A DNA stretch of 64,000 bases, taken from IMG/VR virus record IMGVR_UViG_3300037011_000200, positions 1 through 64,000 of that record; one strand, given 5' to 3'. The DNA comes from a virus. Below, piece after piece: positions 16,571-24,295 of this stretch. The notes beneath the pieces were generated by a model. That model had not been told where the DNA came from. It did no database searches and worked only from the letters and a program-made list of their open reading frames with translations. A program made the translations under genes and the position numbers. Every line of letters begins with the position of its first letter. Within the stretch, counting starts at the first letter, position 1.

Positions 16571-17287
16571 ATGAATGTGAAATTGGCTTTCGAGGCTCCA
16601 CTAAAGAGTTTAGAGTTGTCTTCAAAGTTTGGTGACTATTTGTTTGCGATTGCTCTCTGGTTAAAGCATTCTGAGTATTCTGACTTTGTTTTAGGTCGTC
16701 CTGAAAGTATGGAATTGTATCTTGACAATGGTTGTTATGAACAGGGAGCCTCAATTGATATTAGAGAGTATGTTGGTTACATTGAAGGGTTACAACCTGA
16801 CGTCGCGGTTGTTCCAGATGTATATTTAAACTATCCTGATACAATTCGTATGGCTGGAGTTTTCTTTAAGGAACATTTACCTCAGACGACGAAGTATATG
16901 CTTGTTCCTCAAGGTAAGACTATGAGCGAGTGGGTGTTGTGTTATCATAAATTGTTACGAATGTTTCGTCATAGATTTAGTATTGTAGGAATTCCTCGAA
17001 ATATGTTTCCTCACAGGTTACAGTTAGTTCGTCATGTATACAACATTTCGAAAAAAGATATTCATATTCTGGGTTGTGTAGAGCCCAGTGAAATTGCCGG
17101 GATTTTAGCATCGAATGTACCAGTAGTATCTATAGACACTTCATGGCCAGCCCGTTATGTTTTAGGGAAATTAGGAAAAGAGGATCGCATTGATTTTGAA
17201 ACCGATGAGATTGGCTTTCAAGAATTTGATGGTGCTGTGAAGGAATTCTTGAGAAGAATCACACCTGAAAGAGTAAGGGTACGTTGA
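16571..17287 (+). CDS. dpdA: DpdA-like tRNA-guanine transglycosylase-fold protein
   Basis: A 238-residue protein from ATG 16571 (GAGG eight bases upstream; an in-frame ATG at 16532 is less likely). Segments match a shortened TGT fold: ELYLDNGCYEQG, PDVAVVPDVYLNYPDT, KYMLVPQG, FSIVGIPRN and IHILGCVEP, in TGT order. In bacteria and phages DpdA inserts preQ0 into DNA in place of guanine. The nearby QueC (19136), and QueD and FolE2 further on, supply preQ0, which supports this role strongly. Catalytic aspartates probably lie in DNGCYEQG and PDVYLN; I cannot confirm them by eye. Confidence 0.72.
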   Translation: MNVKLAFEAPLKSLELSSKFGDYLFAIALWLKHSEYSDFVLGRPESMELYLDNGCYEQGASIDIREYVGYIEGLQPDVAVVPDVYLNYPDTIRMAGVFFKEHLPQTTKYMLVPQGKTMSEWVLCYHKLLRMFRHRFSIVGIPRNMFPHRLQLVRHVYNISKKDIHILGCVEPSEIAGILASNVPVVSIDTSWPARYVLGKLGKEDRIDFETDEIGFQEFDGAVKEFLRRITPERVRVR

Positions 17288-18555
17288 TGATCTGTGGACA
17301 AGAATTGTTAAAGGTTTTCGAGGTTACGAAGACTTTAGGAACCAACCAAAAGATTGCTCTGTTTTCACAACTTAAGAGTAATCCTATAGTATGTAACATT
17401 TTGGTTTATGGTACTGATATTTATAGGCAGTATCATATACGTGATCTACCTCAAGTCAATTCTCCCTTTGATCATTGTCAATGGGAAACTTTATTTAAAG
17501 CATTAGATACTCTCACACAGAGTAAAGGAGCTTCCAACAAAGACAGAGAAATTTTGTCTGTGATAGCAAGTCCTTGTGAATTCTGTAGAAAGATCGTTCT
17601 TGATGTTTTACGGCATGAATTGCGTATAGGAATGGGAATTAAGAATCTTCGAGAAGCTGGATACAATATTGAATCAAGTGAGCACGTGCAACTCTGTAAA
17701 GAAGATATACTTAAGTTTCAATCCAAAGATTGTTTTCTTGCATCTGATAAACTGAATGGTTTTCGGGTTAAGTTTCATCAAGGAAATAATGGTATTGAGT
17801 TTCTTTCGCGTAAAGGGAAGCCTTACCTAATGTTTAATCAGTTGTTTAGAAAGTATATGATTCCCTCGGGTGTAATTTTTGATGGTGAAATCATTCATAA
17901 ATTAGGCAGGAAGGAAGACTTTGATTTCTTAGCTTCCGTTGCAAAAAGTGAGAAGTCAACTTATGACGATCCTCGTCAGTGTGATGTGAAGGTTGCTGTT
18001 TTTGATTGTCCTTCTCTGGGAGAGGAAAGTTTATTTTATCGTTTGAAGTTTCTTAAGGAGGAGATAAAATTACCTCAGGATGTAATGTATGTTTTACCTC
18101 ATATAGAAGTCAAGCCAACTTCAGAAAGTAACTTTGTTGAAGAAGTACTACGACTCCTTGAGGAGGCAATACCTAAGAGATATGAAGGTATTATAATTAA
18201 GAATCCATTTGTTGAGTATGAGTTAAAGCGATCTCATAGTTGGGTTAAGGTTAAGGAAATGAAGTATTCTGATTTCCCTCTGGCTTTTGATCTTCCTGTC
18301 GTTGGGAAGATAGAGGGAAAGAGGGGTAGTAAGAATGAAGGGAGGTTGGGTTCTCTAGTAGTTGATTTTCAAGGGGTACAAGTTCGAGTGGGTTATGGAT
18401 ATAGTGATCAACAGAGAATTGAGTTTTGGTCTAAGCCTCCCAAGATTATTGAAGTAAGGGCTCAACAGATTACAAAGGACGGTTCACTTCTCTTTCCCGG
18501 TTTTATGAGACCTCGTGATGACGAGAAGGATACAGGAGACTTTCAAAATGTCTGA
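17287..18555 (+). CDS. ATP-dependent DNA ligase
   Basis: Seals nicks in DNA. The adenylation lysine lies in SDKLNGFR (motif I, Lys155), followed by GVIFDGEII (motif III), RYEGIIIKNPF (motif IV) and HSWVKVKEM (motif V); an OB-fold with GKRGSKNEGRLGSLVVDF follows. The 422-residue length fits T4/T7-class and archaeal-type ligases. An N-terminal helical domain of about 140 residues includes ELRIGMGIKNLREAG, as in DNA-binding domains of larger ligases. The ATG at 17287 overlaps the DpdA-like stop. Confidence 0.9.
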   Translation: MICGQELLKVFEVTKTLGTNQKIALFSQLKSNPIVCNILVYGTDIYRQYHIRDLPQVNSPFDHCQWETLFKALDTLTQSKGASNKDREILSVIASPCEFCRKIVLDVLRHELRIGMGIKNLREAGYNIESSEHVQLCKEDILKFQSKDCFLASDKLNGFRVKFHQGNNGIEFLSRKGKPYLMFNQLFRKYMIPSGVIFDGEIIHKLGRKEDFDFLASVAKSEKSTYDDPRQCDVKVAVFDCPSLGEESLFYRLKFLKEEIKLPQDVMYVLPHIEVKPTSESNFVEEVLRLLEEAIPKRYEGIIIKNPFVEYELKRSHSWVKVKEMKYSDFPLAFDLPVVGKIEGKRGSKNEGRLGSLVVDFQGVQVRVGYGYSDQQRIEFWSKPPKIIEVRAQQITKDGSLLFPGFMRPRDDEKDTGDFQNV

Positions 18556-18886
18556 AGATCGAAGAGTTGTAATTTTCAAGTCGGTTTCAGGAGAGTTAGG
18601 AATTGGTTATCTTATTTTAGAGGGTGAGATACCACAGCGTATTGAGAAGTGTTTAGGATTGAAGTTTCCTAAACTTCCTGCTCCCCCTCTATTTGGAAGG
18701 GATCAGCAGATTGAGGTTGCTATGTATCCATTGAACCCTTTAGGTCAAGAACCTCCGACGTTTAAGATGGAGCATGTAATCTTTTATGATCAAGTTATTC
18801 CTGAGCCTGTGTATTGTAAATTTATTGAACTTGTTTCGAAAATCAAAGTTCCTGTATTGAATGTGGTAACTAAAAGAACGAACTAA
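18548..18886 (+). CDS. protein of unknown function
   Basis: ATG 18548 with GGAG upstream is preferred to an earlier in-frame ATG. The 112-residue product is beta-rich early (VVIFKSVSGELGIGYLILEG) and proline-rich in the middle. No family recognised. Confidence 0.55.
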   Translation: MSEDRRVVIFKSVSGELGIGYLILEGEIPQRIEKCLGLKFPKLPAPPLFGRDQQIEVAMYPLNPLGQEPPTFKMEHVIFYDQVIPEPVYCKFIELVSKIKVPVLNVVTKRTN

Positions 18887-18887
18887 A

Positions 18888-19130
18888 ATGAATGAAATCG
18901 AAATCAAAGGGAAATTAACACCAGCACACATCGAGTGGATAAAAGAGAAATATTATAAACAGTATGTCGGCTGTCAAAACACGGGGTTTCCAATTATAAC
19001 TTATTCAGGGGTACTCAGTGAAGAGGTTCTTAAGAAGATTAGGTTAGAATTGGTGATTGGTTTTAAACCAGAGTCGATCGAATATTATTTGGGGCGTCCT
19101 CAGGAAATTCCAAACTTATTCAGGAGGTAA
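18888..19130 (+). CDS. small protein of unknown function
   Basis: An 80-residue basic protein directly upstream of QueC. The C-terminal YYLGRPQEIPNLFRR is arginine-rich. Not recognised. Confidence 0.55.
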   Translation: MNEIEIKGKLTPAHIEWIKEKYYKQYVGCQNTGFPIITYSGVLSEEVLKKIRLELVIGFKPESIEYYLGRPQEIPNLFRR

Positions 19131-19135
19131 CAGTT

Positions 19136-19873
19136 ATGGTTCCATTTACACACACAAACGTTGACATGATTGATCCTGATAACCGCAAGGTAGTGCTCTT
19201 AGCTTCAGGAGGAATAGACTCTTCCTCATTGTGTTTCTTTCTGAAGAAGCACAGTTTTAAACTGAAACTTATCACATTTGATTATGAGTCCAAACATAAT
19301 GAGGCGGAGTATAACGCTCTTATTAGGATATGTAATTTTGGTCATATTGATATTCCTCCTCGTATTTCTCTTTCTTTTATCAACCGACTATTTGTCTCTA
19401 CTCTTTTGAAGAGTGGAAGAGATACGCCTCGAGGTCATTATGAAGATGTTTCAATGAAACAAACGGTTGTGCCTGGGCGTAATAGCATTATGTTGTCTAT
19501 TGCAGCAGGCTATGCTCAAAGTTTGAAGTATTCTTATGTCGCTTATGCGAATCATGCAGGCGATCATTATATTTATCCTGATACCCGTCCCGACTTCGTG
19601 GATGCAATGAATACAGCTATCTCTTTGAGTTCTGAAGGATCTGTGAGTCTTTTAGCGCCGTTCACGTATTTGACCAAAGCAGATATTGTTCAGATTGGTG
19701 CGGAATCAGGAACGCCTCTCGAGTTGACTTGGTCCTGTTATGAAGGGCGCTGGCCTTTTAGTTGTGGGCATTGCGGAAGCTGTGTTGAAAGACATTGGGC
19801 CTTTGGGATGGCTGGTATTCCTGACCCAACACAGTATAAGGACAATCCCGAACAATATCTGGAAGGCAAGTAA
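19136..19873 (+). CDS. queC: 7-cyano-7-deazaguanine (preQ0) synthase QueC
   Basis: Converts 7-carboxy-7-deazaguanine to preQ0 with ATP and ammonia. The PP-loop LLASGGIDSSS is at residues 21-31, the second conserved segment VPGRN at 112-116, and the zinc site has four cysteines at 201, 210, 213 and 216 (CYEG, then CGHCGSC). The 245-residue length is normal. It stands between the DpdA-like and ThyA-like genes. A hairpin follows the stop. Confidence 0.93.
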   Translation: MVPFTHTNVDMIDPDNRKVVLLASGGIDSSSLCFFLKKHSFKLKLITFDYESKHNEAEYNALIRICNFGHIDIPPRISLSFINRLFVSTLLKSGRDTPRGHYEDVSMKQTVVPGRNSIMLSIAAGYAQSLKYSYVAYANHAGDHYIYPDTRPDFVDAMNTAISLSSEGSVSLLAPFTYLTKADIVQIGAESGTPLELTWSCYEGRWPFSCGHCGSCVERHWAFGMAGIPDPTQYKDNPEQYLEGK

Positions 19874-19880
19874 GTCAACT

Positions 19881-19905
19881 ACCGCTTGTCTAAAGAACAA
19901 GCGGT
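19881..19905 (+). terminator. 9 bp hairpin after queC
   Basis: ACCGCTTGT at 19881-19889 pairs exactly with ACAAGCGGT at 19897-19905 around a 7-base loop. Only three T follow, so it may be a weak terminator or an RNA-processing site rather than a full stop. Confidence 0.5.
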
Positions 19906-19924
19906 TTCCGAAACTGGAGATTAA

Positions 19925-20719
19925 ATGAAATTTCAACCTGTTTTCATTAATGCTACTACTATAGATGATGGGTGGCATCAGATATTGATCAATCTTAATC
20001 GATTTGGTCGGGCTTATACCATTACTGATGGATCGCATGCTGGTGAAGATCGCTTGGTGTTTGACCATGTATCTGGTTTCATTCATTATCCACATAACCG
20101 GCCTTTAGCTGTACAAATGCCTGAAGGACTAGGTTTAGATCCTCCCACGACTGAGGAAGTTATTGAGGAGTATTTTACGGATTATCTTATGAATCCAACT
20201 CTTGGCTCTAATGAAGAGTATAAGTATGCTTCGTGGGTTATCGGAGGTAATGATATCTGTCCAACACCTCAATTAAATTGGGTAATTAGACATTTCCGAG
20301 AAGTAGGTTATGGTAATGAACATTGTACTATACGAATTGGAAATCATGACAGCAACTTAGCTTATGACAGATTCTTCTTCCGCTGTCCAAAATGTAAGTC
20401 GTATTACCCTCGAGGTTCTATTTGTGTTCTTTGTCGTATACCTACAGAACCCGATGAGACTAAAAGAGGAACTTCTCCTTGCTTAGTTGCCTTGGATTTC
20501 CGAATGATTGAAGGGTTTCTTTCGACTCATGTAATATATAGATCGTGGGACGCTTTCGGAGGCTGGCCAACAAACATTGCGGGTTTTACTTTACTTAATG
20601 AATTTGTTGCAGGTCTGTTGGGAGTTCAACCTGGGCCATTGAGTTTTAGTTGTAAATCATTACACATTTATAGTCATCATTTGAAAATTTTATTAAGGAG
20701 GCTCCATAAAGAATCCTAA
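19925..20719 (+). CDS. thymidylate synthase superfamily protein with inserted zinc ribbon
   Basis: Probably methylates (or hydroxymethylates) dUMP. The catalytic region reads SPC (Cys186), LVALDFRMIEGFLSTHVIYR, SWDAFGGWPTNIAGF with Asn217 in the position that selects dUMP, then SKSLHIYSHH-like closing residues. The RSWD-GG-PTN form resembles archaeal-type thymidylate synthases. Unusual is CPKC and CVLC (Cys154, 157, 167, 170) just before the catalytic cysteine, a four-cysteine ribbon not found in E. coli ThyA. Length 264. dUMP hydroxymethylase is the main alternative. Confidence 0.7.
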   Translation: MKFQPVFINATTIDDGWHQILINLNRFGRAYTITDGSHAGEDRLVFDHVSGFIHYPHNRPLAVQMPEGLGLDPPTTEEVIEEYFTDYLMNPTLGSNEEYKYASWVIGGNDICPTPQLNWVIRHFREVGYGNEHCTIRIGNHDSNLAYDRFFFRCPKCKSYYPRGSICVLCRIPTEPDETKRGTSPCLVALDFRMIEGFLSTHVIYRSWDAFGGWPTNIAGFTLLNEFVAGLLGVQPGPLSFSCKSLHIYSHHLKILLRRLHKES

Positions 20720-20723
20720 ATTA

Positions 20724-20756
20724 CCCCTTGAAAAAACTTAAGAAGTTTTATATAAT
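20724..20756 (+). promoter_or_regulatory. sigma70-type promoter with upstream CCCC element (copy 2)
   Basis: CCCC at 20724-20727, TTGAAA at 20728-20733, 17 bases, then TATAAT at 20751-20756. This is a near-consensus promoter and starts the unit beginning at 20809. Confidence 0.85.
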
Positions 20757-20808
20757 AGAATAAAAAGATATTTTTGTTATTCGTTTGTGTTTCTGATTTG
20801 GGTGCATT

Positions 20809-21855
20809 ATGCGAAGACGGAGAAAGTTTTTTTGTACCACTGGTCGAGTTCATGGAATTCAAAAGCCCAAGTTCCGCGGTGCTTCTACTATTTGGTATAG
20901 TATAATAAGGGCTTTCAAAGATAAAACACATTCAGAACTTATGACTCAAGATTTATTTGATTTCTATGTGACTCGCGAGTATTCGAAGTACAGTGTTGTC
21001 GAATTTAATTCTTATCGTTGGACAGATGATGGTTTTACCTTCTTTTGTGGTCAGTGGATTGTTTCTAGATGCTTAGTCACTGTTGTTCCTTTAGTTTTTG
21101 GTTCTAATCCCTCTCTATATGAAATCACTCCATACGTCGAAAATCAATTGCACTTCTTTGAACCTCAAAAATTTACTGTCAACGTTTTGGATCCTCTTCA
21201 TCTAGATGATATACTTCGTCAGCTTGTTGTTAAGATGAACATAAATGTTTCTTATGCGAAAGCTCGTAGTACTTCTTCTTCTCGAGGCTTTGAAACATCT
21301 TATGTATTATGTTACGGCAAATTTAGTAGTTATTATGTTATTCACCATAAGGATTTATGGGCTACTACTTTCACGAAGGATTTGACTGCCCTTGTAGGTG
21401 ACATTGGTAAAACATTTAGAGTTCTAGTTGAATTAGATAATTCAGTGTTGGGGCGGTTATTGTTAGATTCGCCTTTGTTAGGATCTCAAATTAATGATCC
21501 TCCTTGTACAGTAGTTTCTATTGGTAGTAGTACAAGGCAGTGGATGGAAGTAATTGATTCTAGTAATCGTTGTCAGAATGCTTCATGGAGTCAAGTGCAA
21601 ACTGGTAAAGATAATGGACTCTTCGAAAAAGTTTTAAGAATTGCACACAGAAAATGTAAAAGTTTTCGTTTCGGTGATATAGTTAGTATTAGGCATGCTG
21701 AAAAGTCTAGTACAGGAGGAGCAACTTATGCATATTATTTTCTGAATATCAAGTTTAAGGATTTTAGTCGCTTGTCTTTTCTTCTTCAGGTTTGTGGTTG
21801 TTATTCGAGAGTGATAAATGATATGGTTAAGGTAGTTTTGGAATACGCAGAGTAG
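20809..21855 (+). CDS. protein of unknown function
   Basis: A 348-residue protein, first in the unit after promoter copy 2. It starts with a basic MRRRRKFFCTTGR and has no motif I recognise; it is rich in aromatic and serine residues and lacks membrane helices. It is followed by a strong RBS and the MoxR-like gene, so it may belong with the MoxR-VWA pair. Confidence 0.55.
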   Translation: MRRRRKFFCTTGRVHGIQKPKFRGASTIWYSIIRAFKDKTHSELMTQDLFDFYVTREYSKYSVVEFNSYRWTDDGFTFFCGQWIVSRCLVTVVPLVFGSNPSLYEITPYVENQLHFFEPQKFTVNVLDPLHLDDILRQLVVKMNINVSYAKARSTSSSRGFETSYVLCYGKFSSYYVIHHKDLWATTFTKDLTALVGDIGKTFRVLVELDNSVLGRLLLDSPLLGSQINDPPCTVVSIGSSTRQWMEVIDSSNRCQNASWSQVQTGKDNGLFEKVLRIAHRKCKSFRFGDIVSIRHAEKSSTGGATYAYYFLNIKFKDFSRLSFLLQVCGCYSRVINDMVKVVLEYAE

Positions 21856-21866
21856 GGAGGTATGTT

Positions 21867-23051
21867 ATGCCTGATTCTCCAATGACAGTTTCAAAGATTA
21901 ATGCAAAGCCTATTCATGAGGTTTTAGAGTATGTCGAGGCAATGATCAAACTCTGGGTAGCAGGAGCTGATGTAGCTATTCCTTATCTGGTAGGTACTCC
22001 AGGTATAGCCAAAACATCGCTCCTGCTTCAAATGTGTCAAAGGAATGATTGGAATCTTTTACATTTGCATTTTATTCGTCCTATCGAAGAAATTTCAGGG
22101 ATGCCTGACTTCAAGGATATTGAAATTAATGAGATACTTTATCGAGGGACAATGTGGAGACTCCCTGAAGTGCTAACAGAATTATATAAGATCGCTGGCA
22201 ACGGAAAGACTACAGTTTGGTTCTTGGATGATTATCATTTAGCATCTCCTGCTCATCTACATCTCTCGTATGAAATGTTTTCACAAGATCGCAAGCTTCG
22301 GGGTTACGAGATTCCTAAGAATGTGGGATTCGTATTAGCAGGTAATGATAGTTCGAAAGCAGGAGCAAAGTCTCAGTTTTCAGCGGTTATGAATAGGTGT
22401 GCAAAGTTTCCAGTGACTTTAGATTTTGATTTCTGGAAGAATACTTATGCATATGAACATGGAGTTAACCAAAAGGTAGTCTCATTTCTTTCTCATGCAA
22501 GTTACAAGCAATGGTTTTGTGGAGAAGAGAAAGTAGATCGCCCTTGGCCTTCTCCTAGAAGTTGGACTCGATTCGCTCGGATGTTGTCGATCATCGAAGC
22601 GAATCGAAAGAATCCTTCTCATGAAGAAGTTTTGTATTTAGGCAGTTCACATTTAGGTGAAGAGGGTGCAAGTGACTTTACTGGGTATTACAAGATTTAT
22701 TCAAAGATAGACATGGCTGGTGTTTATAATGGTAAGATCGATATTCTGATTCCCGATGAAATGGTCAATCGATATGTTTATGTCATCGCTGCAACTCTGG
22801 AATTAGTAGACCGTGCTGCTAAGCAACAATCTATAGTATTGGTTGCAAGAGCATTGGATACTTATAGCCGAATTCTAGGTGAGATGACAAAGGTTAGTTC
22901 AGAGCTTGCAATTGTAGGATTAAAGGAAATTGTCATTTTGGAGAAATCACTGCAAATCAAAAAACTGTTTCAAGCAGTTATGGCTGCGATTAAGAAGATT
23001 TGTAGTGATAGTGTTTACCAGCAAATAATTGAAGATGTGAGATACACATGA
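21867..23051 (+). CDS. MoxR-type AAA+ ATPase
   Basis: A 394-residue AAA+ protein. Walker A GTPGIAKTS is at about residues 42-50, Walker B is TVWFLDDYH, sensor-1 is VLAGNDSS, and an arginine-rich NRCAKFPV segment follows. The pattern fits MoxR-type chaperone ATPases, which remodel partners together with VWA-domain proteins; such a protein is encoded next with an overlapping start. AGGGAGG precedes the ATG. Confidence 0.78.
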   Translation: MPDSPMTVSKINAKPIHEVLEYVEAMIKLWVAGADVAIPYLVGTPGIAKTSLLLQMCQRNDWNLLHLHFIRPIEEISGMPDFKDIEINEILYRGTMWRLPEVLTELYKIAGNGKTTVWFLDDYHLASPAHLHLSYEMFSQDRKLRGYEIPKNVGFVLAGNDSSKAGAKSQFSAVMNRCAKFPVTLDFDFWKNTYAYEHGVNQKVVSFLSHASYKQWFCGEEKVDRPWPSPRSWTRFARMLSIIEANRKNPSHEEVLYLGSSHLGEEGASDFTGYYKIYSKIDMAGVYNGKIDILIPDEMVNRYVYVIAATLELVDRAAKQQSIVLVARALDTYSRILGEMTKVSSELAIVGLKEIVILEKSLQIKKLFQAVMAAIKKICSDSVYQQIIEDVRYT

Positions 23052-24295
23052 TTCACGAAACGTTACGTAGATCTATCCTAAAGATTTTGACTGCTGACTC
23101 TTTACGATTCTGGGGCCTTATTCTGTACAATTTAGAATTTAAAGTGGCGGAAGATGATCCTTTAACTCCTACAATGACTATTTATTATGACCGCGGGTGG
23201 TACTGCCGATATAATCCAGATTTCGTGAATGGAAAAAGTGAAACCGAAATGGTTTATATAGTCATTCATGAATTGGTTCATATGCTTAATGGTCATTGCT
23301 TTAGATGTAGTGAAGAATATGTTTGGTATATTTGGGCTATCGCGATAGATCATGTAGTTAATGTTGCATTAGATCATGATATGGATTGTGGGTATTTGAA
23401 GAGTATCTCAAAACCCCAAGACAGGACGATTTTTGAGGAGATTAAAGATAAAAATTGGACAGCGGAGCAAGTTTATAAATGGTTGGTGGAGAATGCAAAG
23501 GTAATTTTTCTTCCTCCTACTATGGTTGTGGTTGAAGTAGGTGATAAGCATTATCAATTTCCGATAGATATGATTGTATGTAGTGCAACCTTGGAATCAT
23601 TGAAGGCTTTGCGTGATTTAGTTTCTCAGGCTCGGGCTCATATCAATTCAGATAGAAGTAGAGGTTTACTTAGGGGATTCCTTAGAGAATTGTTATCTGA
23701 TCTGATAGATGTGGTGATTCCTCCTGAAGTTATTTTGGAGGATGCAATTAAGAATATGTTGTCAATTTCGGATAACCGAAGTTGGCGCAGTGTAAACAAA
23801 AGATTGTTTGCACATGGCATTCTAGCTCCTGCTGATGATACTGAACTTTTGATGGCAGACGTCGTTTGTTTAGTCGATCATTCTGGGTCAATATCTAAAG
23901 AGGAAGCAAAAGCATTTTCAGGGGCAATAAGAAATTGCGCGCATCTGTTCAAACGTTTACACATCGTCAAACATGATGCTGCAGTTGACAAAGACGGGGG
24001 AGTTACCATCCTAGATAGGGATGAGGTTTATCGATCCGGAACTTTGTTTGAGATGATTGGTCGAGGAGGTACAAGTCATAAAGAACCTTTTGATTATTGT
24101 CAGCAGTTATGCAATCAGGGAGAAGAGATTAGTCTGGTTCTAGTATTTACAGACTGGGCAAGTGATATTCCTGCTATTTGGGATAAGTATACTTGGCACA
24201 CAGAATTTCCTGTTCTCAATATAATTCCTAAAGGTAAAAGTTGGCTTGTCCCTGATAGATTTGGAAAGAAATATGAATTGTTTAAGGGGAAATAA
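23048..24295 (+). CDS. VWA-domain protein with zincin (HExxH) motif
   Basis: A 415-residue protein of the DUF2201 type. IHELVHMLNGH (about residues 73-83) has the HExxH zinc-protease motif. The C-terminal von Willebrand A domain has the MIDAS loop DHSGSIS (about 277) and a later GGTSH that supplies the MIDAS threonine. It overlaps the MoxR-like gene by ATGA. MoxR-VWA pairs act in metal insertion or complex remodelling in bacteria; the phage target is unknown. Confidence 0.78.
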   Translation: MIHETLRRSILKILTADSLRFWGLILYNLEFKVAEDDPLTPTMTIYYDRGWYCRYNPDFVNGKSETEMVYIVIHELVHMLNGHCFRCSEEYVWYIWAIAIDHVVNVALDHDMDCGYLKSISKPQDRTIFEEIKDKNWTAEQVYKWLVENAKVIFLPPTMVVVEVGDKHYQFPIDMIVCSATLESLKALRDLVSQARAHINSDRSRGLLRGFLRELLSDLIDVVIPPEVILEDAIKNMLSISDNRSWRSVNKRLFAHGILAPADDTELLMADVVCLVDHSGSISKEEAKAFSGAIRNCAHLFKRLHIVKHDAAVDKDGGVTILDRDEVYRSGTLFEMIGRGGTSHKEPFDYCQQLCNQGEEISLVLVFTDWASDIPAIWDKYTWHTEFPVLNIIPKGKSWLVPDRFGKKYELFKGK

